Source: CAZCDM01 sp964497475 (GTDB lineage Bacteria; Planctomycetota; Phycisphaerae; SM23-33). Taken from it: 10,310 nucleotides of DNA. The notes under the pieces were generated by a model, which was not told the DNA's origin, made no database searches, and was given only the letters and a program-made list of their open reading frames with translations. Positions within the stretch are counted from its first letter, which is position 1, and each line of letters starts with the position of its first letter. The stretch lies in the NCBI GenBank assembly GCA_964497475.1, contig CAZCDM010000084.1:1-10310 (forward strand), given 5' to 3'. The translations under genes were made by a program, and so were the position numbers. Below are positions 6,831 to 10,310 of this stretch, piece after piece.

Positions 6831-8654
6831 TTACCAGCCGGCCCCCAGCATGCCGACTGCTGCCTGCGGATCGCCGTCGCGACCTCTCGCCGCAACATGC
6901 CTTGCCGGCACGTCGGGCGGAACCTGTAAATATGTCAACGTCTTTTCCAGTACGTCTGCAACGTACGGGGCGGCAACCACACCGCCGTAGTATCCTTTAC
7001 TTCGGTCAGGTCGGTAGATGGAGATTAGACAAACTGCCGCGGGCCTGTAAACAGGGGCTCCGGCGACGAAGCTTCCAGTGTATTGTCCCTCGGCATAGCC
7101 GCCCGGGCCGGGCACCTGGGCCGTGCCCGTCTTGCCCCAGGCCGAGTAATTCGCCAGCTTGGCCCGACGCCCCGTGCCGCGTTCGATCACCTGATGCATC
7201 ACCTGCAGGGCCTGCTCGGCGGTGGTCTGGCTGACCACGCGGCGGATCACTTCCGGCTCGCTGGCGGCGATGACGCGCCCCTGGGCGTCGCAGATGCGGT
7301 CGATGAGTCGCGGCCTCATGAGCTGGCCCCCATTGGCCAGGGCCGCAAAAGCCATCGCCATCTGCAAGGCCGTGGTCGATATCTCCTGGCCGAACGGCAC
7401 GCGCCGCATCGAGTAGCCGTCCCACTTCCCGGCGTCACGCACAATGCCGCCGGACTCGCCCGGCAGAGACACGCCCGTCGGCTCGCCGAAGCCCCACCGC
7501 CGGACGATGTCGTACATCATCGCATTGCCGAGCTTCTCGCCAATTTTCGCCATGCCGATATTGCTCGACTTGACAATGATTTCCTCGACCGACAACAGGC
7601 CGTAATGATGGCCGTGGTCGGTAATGCGTCCGCCACGGTCGGCAAGGTACGTGCCGTCCTCGCAGTCGAAGTGCGTCCGCCAGGTTGCCACGCCGGCGTC
7701 GACGGCCGCGGCAGCCATGATGGGTTTTAAAATGCTGCCCGGCTCGTAGGGACAGCAGATGGCGCGGTTGAGCATCTGCTCAGGCGGGGCGGTATTGAAG
7801 GCGTTGGGGTCGAAGCTCGGCATGGAGGTCATGGCCAGGATCTCGCCCGTCCACGGATTGACGACCACGCCGACGCCCCACATCGCATCGTAGGTTTCGA
7901 CGGCTTCACCGACGGCCTGGTCGAGATAGCCCTGGATGACCAGGTCGATGGTGAGATACACATTGCCCCCGTCGACAGGCCTGGTCGAGACGGTCGGCTC
8001 GAGCGTAATCGGCCGGCGGCGGGCATCGCCCAGCAGCACCCGCCTGCCGTCGCGCCCCAGGACGGCCTGGTGGACGATGGAATGAATGCCGCCCCCCGGC
8101 TCGTCGTTTTTATTCGTAAAGCCCAGCACGGTCGCGCCGGCCTGGCCGGCGGGGTACTCCCGCCGCCACTCGTACTTCAGCCCGACGGCGCGGTGGTCGA
8201 CGGACTCTTCGATCAGCCGGGCCTGGGCGGGGGTCATCTCGCGAGCGACCCAGGCAAACTGCCGGTCGGAACGGAGCATGATGTTGTTGTACAGCTCGAC
8301 GGCATCGAGGTTCAGCAGCTCAGCCAGGTGGATCGACAGCCGGCCGAGTTCTTCGGGCGTGCAGAGGCTCGGGTCGATAAAGCAGCTCGGCACGAGTCGG
8401 CTGCCGGCGACGAGGACATAGCTGTGCTTGCCGCGGGCGAAGATATTCCCCGGCCGCGCCGGGGCCGGACAGATAATTTGCTGCCCGTCGCGAGCACGCC
8501 GCATCCGCTGGGCGATCTGCTGGGCCTCGGGCGTGCGGGGGTCGTCGAGCTGCCGCAGCAGCAACGCCTGACGCACCGCCATGGCACCCATCGCCAGCAG
8601 CAGGACGACAACAACCACATCGAACCGTCGAGCATGGCCAGCGGCGCGGGTCAT
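6831..8654 (-). CDS. ftsI: FtsI/PBP3-like class B penicillin-binding protein (septal transpeptidase)
   Basis: This is a class B penicillin-binding protein that cross-links septal peptidoglycan in the periplasm, anchored by one N-terminal membrane segment (about 12-33). At 607 residues it has the usual length. The transpeptidase domain spans roughly 230-575. It shows the catalytic SILK (SxxK, Ser307 to Lys310) after YEPG, SSN (SxN, 363-365) in KSSNIGMAKIG, and GKTGTAQ (KTG at 508-510). The N-terminal pedestal starts at RPGNIFARG (67-75), where class B enzymes normally read RGxIxDRxG, so the conserved Asp is Ala here. No PASTA domains are present, and the last 30 or so residues are low complexity. 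The start overlaps the ftsL stop (ATGA), with GGGAG upstream as ribosome site. Position after ftsL and before murE supports FtsI over an elongation PBP2. Confidence 0.93.
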   Translation of the reverse strand: MTRAAGHARRFDVVVVVLLLAMGAMAVRQALLLRQLDDPRTPEAQQIAQRMRRARDGQQIICPAPARPGNIFARGKHSYVLVAGSRLVPSCFIDPSLCTPEELGRLSIHLAELLNLDAVELYNNIMLRSDRQFAWVAREMTPAQARLIEESVDHRAVGLKYEWRREYPAGQAGATVLGFTNKNDEPGGGIHSIVHQAVLGRDGRRVLLGDARRRPITLEPTVSTRPVDGGNVYLTIDLVIQGYLDQAVGEAVETYDAMWGVGVVVNPWTGEILAMTSMPSFDPNAFNTAPPEQMLNRAICCPYEPGSILKPIMAAAAVDAGVATWRTHFDCEDGTYLADRGGRITDHGHHYGLLSVEEIIVKSSNIGMAKIGEKLGNAMMYDIVRRWGFGEPTGVSLPGESGGIVRDAGKWDGYSMRRVPFGQEISTTALQMAMAFAALANGGQLMRPRLIDRICDAQGRVIAASEPEVIRRVVSQTTAEQALQVMHQVIERGTGRRAKLANYSAWGKTGTAQVPGPGGYAEGQYTGSFVAGAPVYRPAAVCLISIYRPDRSKGYYGGVVAAPYVADVLEKTLTYLQVPPDVPARHVAARGRDGDPQAAVGMLGAGW

Positions 8655-8929
8655 TCAAGCTCCCGGGCGTCGCCGGCCTCGTCGGCACGGGCCTGGGCAG
8701 GGCTCGGCTGGGTCAGCTCCAGGGCCATCGCCTCGCTGCGATCACGAATCGCCGCGGGCGTGAGGGCATGGCCGATCTCGACCTGGCGGGACCAGATCTC
8801 CCGGCGCAGCTCGGCGTGGCGGGTGTCGATCCGCTGGCGATCGTGGCGGACGAGCATCTGCTCGCGCCGCAGGTAGACCAGGCTCGTGGAGATCAGACAG
8901 GCAAAGAGAATGATAAAGACGAATCGCAT
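8651..8929 (-). CDS. ftsL: FtsL-like bitopic cell-division protein
   Basis: This 92-residue protein starts almost directly with a membrane segment (MRFVFIILFACLISTSLVYL, 1-20). A charged helical stretch (about 21-55) follows, rich in Arg, Glu and Gln with the look of a coiled coil. Then comes LTPAAIRDRSEAMALEL (56-72), which resembles the 'TP..I...A...L.L' tail typical of FtsL and FtsB. FtsL bridges FtsB/FtsQ and the FtsW-FtsI synthase in the periplasm. Sequence identity in this family is always low, so the call rests on architecture and on position just before ftsI, with a 4-base ATGA overlap. The ribosome site AAAGGA overlaps the stop of the LysM gene, nine bases upstream. The acidic tail after residue 73 looks dispensable. 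It could instead be called a generic septum-formation initiator-like protein. Confidence 0.75.
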   Translation of the reverse strand: MRFVFIILFACLISTSLVYLRREQMLVRHDRQRIDTRHAELRREIWSRQVEIGHALTPAAIRDRSEAMALELTQPSPAQARADEAGDARELE

Positions 8930-8938
8930 GGGAATCCT

Positions 8939-9763
8939 TTAGCCGGGGATCTTGAGCTTCATCCCGCCAACGAGGCGGTTGGGGTTATCAAGCTGATCCT
9001 GGTTGGCCTGGAAGATTTTCTGGATGGCGTCGGGGGAGCCGTCTTGGTAGAAGCGGCTGGCGATAGCGGTCAGGTTATCGCCCGGCTGGACGACATACAC
9101 GCGGTATCGTCTTGGCTGGGCGGGGGCGGTGTTCTGCACGTACCGGCGGAGCTGGTCGGCGTCCAGTTTGCGGACGCGGGCCGGCTGCTCGCTGCGTTGC
9201 GCAGGCTGGGCGGGAGCAACGCGGGCCGACTGGCTGACAGCGCCGGGAATCGTGAGCTGCTGGCCGACCTGCAGGCTGCCGGCGCTGGCCAGGGCCCGGC
9301 GGTTCGCCTGGACGATGGCTTGGTACTTCTGGCCGTCGCCGTAGTATCGCTGGGCGATGGCGTAGAGCGTCTCGCCAGAGCGAACGGTGTGGACCGCGCT
9401 GGCAGGCGGAGTGCGAACGTCATCGGCTGCGACGGGCTCGAACTCCGGCAGCTCGGCGGCCAGACGCGGGCGGACGATTTCATCATCGGCCCGGCGGATG
9501 GTCGCAGTTGGCATGGCGTCGCGCCGCGTGCGATCTGCCAGCTCGCGGGCCGGCGGATCGGCCGGGCGGATCGGCTCGGGCGCTGGATCGAGGGTAAACG
9601 TGTTCGTTCGGGCCGAGGGCTGACGATAGTAGGGCGCATCGACGAACGGCTTGTCGGCTGCCTGCTCGGGTGCGGATACCCCGTTGAACTCGCTCAAGGC
9701 CAGACCAAACGCGATAATCACCGCCAGGCCCAGAATCATGCCCACTCGTGCCTGTCGATTCAT
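8939..9763 (-). CDS. Membrane-anchored protein with two LysM domains
   Basis: The product is 274 residues from the ATG at 9763. That start has a perfect GGAGGT ribosome site (9770-9775) six bases upstream and puts a positively charged N-terminus (MNRQAR) directly before a single hydrophobic segment (about 7-24). The frame extends 15 codons further up to 9808, but those lack a membrane-protein start. The segment has no clear signal-peptidase or lipobox cysteine site, so a signal anchor with a periplasmic body is likely. A Pro/Arg/Ala/Asp-rich linker (about 40-122) leads to LysM 1 (about 125-174, SGETLYAIAQRYYGDG), a second linker, and LysM 2 at the very C-terminus (about 221-274, PGDNLTAIASRFYQDG). 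LysM binds GlcNAc-containing glycan. No hydrolase domain is visible. It lies nine bases before ftsL, so a role in division or envelope assembly is inferred; no exact function is known to me. Confidence 0.88.
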   Translation of the reverse strand: MNRQARVGMILGLAVIIAFGLALSEFNGVSAPEQAADKPFVDAPYYRQPSARTNTFTLDPAPEPIRPADPPARELADRTRRDAMPTATIRRADDEIVRPRLAAELPEFEPVAADDVRTPPASAVHTVRSGETLYAIAQRYYGDGQKYQAIVQANRRALASAGSLQVGQQLTIPGAVSQSARVAPAQPAQRSEQPARVRKLDADQLRRYVQNTAPAQPRRYRVYVVQPGDNLTAIASRFYQDGSPDAIQKIFQANQDQLDNPNRLVGGMKLKIPG

Positions 9764-9835
9764 CGGACCACCTCCATGTGGTTCGGCTGGCTCGGCGTTC
9801 CCAGGCACCGGCCGCTATTGAAAAAAACTGCTCAC

Positions 9836-9880
9836 ACATCTCGCACATCTCACACATGTCAAATATCTCACGTATGTCAC
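9836..9880. repeat. 9-base tandem repeat array (consensus ACATCTCAC), five units
   Basis: Read on the plus strand the units are ACATCTCGC, ACATCTCAC, ACATGTCAA, ATATCTCAC and GTATGTCAC. A more decayed unit lies on each side (9827-9835 ACTGCTCAC and 9881-9889 ATATATAAA). The period of exactly 9 holds throughout while individual bases drift, which suggests an old slippage-derived array. It does not look like coding sequence or a CRISPR. Confidence 0.8.
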
Positions 9881-9899
9881 ATATATAAAACGATCTGCC

Positions 9900-9993
9900 T
9901 AACCACAGAGCCACAGAGTCTCAGAGAAAACCTCTTACATCGTCATCTCTTTGTTTCTATCGTTTTTTTATGCTCCGGGTGTCTTTGTGGTTA
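9900..9993. repeat. 94-base segment with imperfect terminal inverted repeats
   Basis: The left end TAACCACAGAGCCAC (9900-9914) and the reverse complement of the right end (9979-9993, TAACCACAAAGACAC) match at 13 of 15 bases. Just inside the left end there are three 8-base units, CCACAGAG, CCACAGAG and TCTCAGAG (9903-9926). The interior has a T7 run and no coding content. The shape is that of a small non-autonomous palindromic element, though the ends may simply be two oppositely oriented copies of a common 'CCACARAG' intergenic repeat. No target-site duplication is obvious. Confidence 0.5.
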
Positions 9994-10012
9994 TCGTTGT
10001 TCTTCTGTTCCC

Positions 10013-10039
10013 ATTCGCGAAATTCGTGTCATTCGTGAA
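10013..10039. repeat. 9-base tandem repeat (ATTCGNGNN), three units
   Basis: Three contiguous 9-base units are visible on the plus strand: ATTCGCGAA, ATTCGTGTC and ATTCGTGAA. The constant core is ATTCG followed by YG. The array sits nine bases from the start of the larger 8-base array, and both have units beginning with ATTC, so one may have given rise to the other. Confidence 0.7.
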
Positions 10040-10048
10040 CTGTTCTGT

Positions 10049-10128
10049 ATTCCCGTATTCCTGCATTCCTGTATTCCTGCATTCCCGTATTCCCGCATTC
10101 CCGCATTCCTGTCTCACTGTCTCACTGT
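10049..10128. repeat. 8-base tandem repeat array: eight ATTCCYGY units then two CTCACTGT
   Basis: Eight consecutive 8-base units run from 10049 to 10112: ATTCCCGT, ATTCCTGC, ATTCCTGT, ATTCCTGC, ATTCCCGT, ATTCCCGC, ATTCCCGC and ATTCCTGT. They differ only by C/T changes at positions 6 and 8. Two identical CTCACTGT units (10113-10128) continue the same 8-base register. The array starts 10 bases after the rsmH stop codon in the direction of transcription, so it would lie in the rsmH 3' untranslated region. The phase is perfect and there are no indels. Confidence 0.9.
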
Positions 10129-10138
10129 CTGCCAGTCT

Positions 10139-10310
10139 CTACGGATGAAACTCGATCGCCCGCAGTTTGGCTGAGCGGCTGCGGGGGTTGGCCTGCTGCT
10201 CGGCTTCGTCGGCGGTGACGGGTTTTTTCGTCAATATGATGGCTTGTGTGGTTCGGGCAAGGTTGGCAAAGGCGTGTTTGACGCGGCGATCTTCCAGCGA
10301 ATGAAAGCTG
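10139..10310 (-). CDS. rsmH: RsmH (MraW) 16S rRNA methyltransferase, C-terminal fragment
   Basis: The last 56 codons and the TAG stop (10141-10139) are present; the rest lies beyond the right edge. The fragment opens with SFHSLEDRRVKHAF and ends with NPRSRSAKLRAIEFHP. Both match the conserved C-terminal end of RsmH, which typically reads SFHSLEDR.VK.FF and NPRARSAKLR. The stretch ILTKKPVTADEAE between them also fits the family pattern. RsmH methylates N4 of C1402 in 16S rRNA using S-adenosylmethionine. It is the usual gene after mraZ at the head of dcw clusters, so the true start of the operon is probably off the right edge. The 375-base spacer after it is unusually long for this junction. 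Confidence 0.93.
   Translation of the reverse strand, partial: SFHSLEDRRVKHAFANLARTTQAIILTKKPVTADEAEQQANPRSRSAKLRAIEFHP

Larger units (their letters stand above)
9764..10138. other. rsmH-lysM spacer: 375 bases of repeat mosaic, no gene
   Basis: No open frame here looks genuine. From about 9820 to 10138 the base composition is clearly AT-richer than the flanking genes, and much of the stretch consists of short tandem repeats of 8 or 9 bases (listed separately) plus a segment with imperfect inverted ends. The part next to lysM (9764-9820) is ordinary GC-rich sequence with the lysM ribosome site. On the minus strand a TTGACA occurs at 9862-9857 inside a repeat, but no good -10 lies at the right spacing, so the promoter of lysM is not identified. 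No classical terminator is seen after rsmH. Confidence 0.7.

Noticed and set aside
9764..9808. A 15-codon extension of the LysM protein
   Set aside because: The ATG at 9763 has a perfect GGAGGT site and gives a normal signal-anchor N-terminus; the extension would place charged and Pro-rich residues before it.
9840..9862. TTGACA inside the 9-base repeats as a lysM promoter
   Set aside because: No TATAAT-like hexamer lies 16-18 bases downstream, and TTGACA arises from the repeat unit itself.
9962..9969. Intrinsic terminator suggested by homopolymer runs (also the A7 at 9821-9827)
   Set aside because: Neither run is preceded by a GC-rich stem in the direction of transcription.
10049..10128. 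CRISPR array
   Set aside because: The 8-base units are contiguous with no spacers, and no cas genes are present.
9951..10148. A 65-codon plus-strand frame with a hydrophobic product
   Set aside because: It starts at TTG with no ribosome site, and half of it is the 8-base repeat array read in frame. The hydrophobicity comes from T-rich sequence.
8768..10174. A 468-codon plus-strand frame antisense to ftsL and lysM and through the repeats
   Set aside because: It is antisense to two well-supported genes and its last third is the translation of short tandem repeats. No family features or ribosome site are seen.

Overview
The window is a division-and-cell-wall (dcw) gene cluster, with every real gene on the minus strand. 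In transcription order (high to low coordinates) it holds: the 3' end of rsmH, a 375-base repeat-filled spacer, a membrane-anchored protein with two LysM domains, an FtsL-like protein, the division transpeptidase FtsI (PBP3), MurE, MurF, MraY, FtsW and MurG. After a 220-base gap comes the 5' end of an unidentified lysine-rich protein with its own consensus sigma-70-type promoter.

The coding DNA is GC-rich. MurE carries the DNPR motif of the meso-diaminopimelate-adding type, so a Gram-negative-style mDAP peptidoglycan is predicted. The order rsmH-ftsL-ftsI-murE-murF-mraY-ftsW-murG is the classical bacterial one, but murD is missing between mraY and ftsW. The cluster stops at murG, with no murC, murB, ddl, ftsQ, ftsA or ftsZ before the left edge. 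The truncated cluster, the GC-rich genes, the divergent MurG and FtsI motifs and the short-repeat spacer fit a Planctomycetota-like lineage (perhaps Phycisphaerae). That placement is an inference, not something the sequence proves.

The genes form one pathway. MurE and MurF add the third residue and the D-Ala-D-Ala to the UDP-MurNAc peptide, MraY transfers it to the lipid carrier (lipid I), and MurG adds GlcNAc (lipid II). FtsW polymerises the glycan and FtsI cross-links it at the septum, with FtsL as the expected bitopic partner. Several junctions are tightly coupled: ftsL/ftsI overlap by 4 bases (ATGA), murE/murF by 1 base (TGATG), and ftsW and murG lie 3 bases apart. Looser joins are ftsI-murE (141 bases, with a hairpin), murF-mraY (54 bases, TTG start) and mraY-ftsW (44 bases).

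The most unusual parts are the LysM membrane protein between rsmH and ftsL, and the rsmH-lysM spacer. That spacer is AT-richer than the genes and is a mosaic of four short tandem-repeat arrays of 8- or 9-base period, plus a roughly 94-base segment with imperfect terminal inverted repeats. I found no RNA genes, CRISPR arrays, transposases or phage genes.
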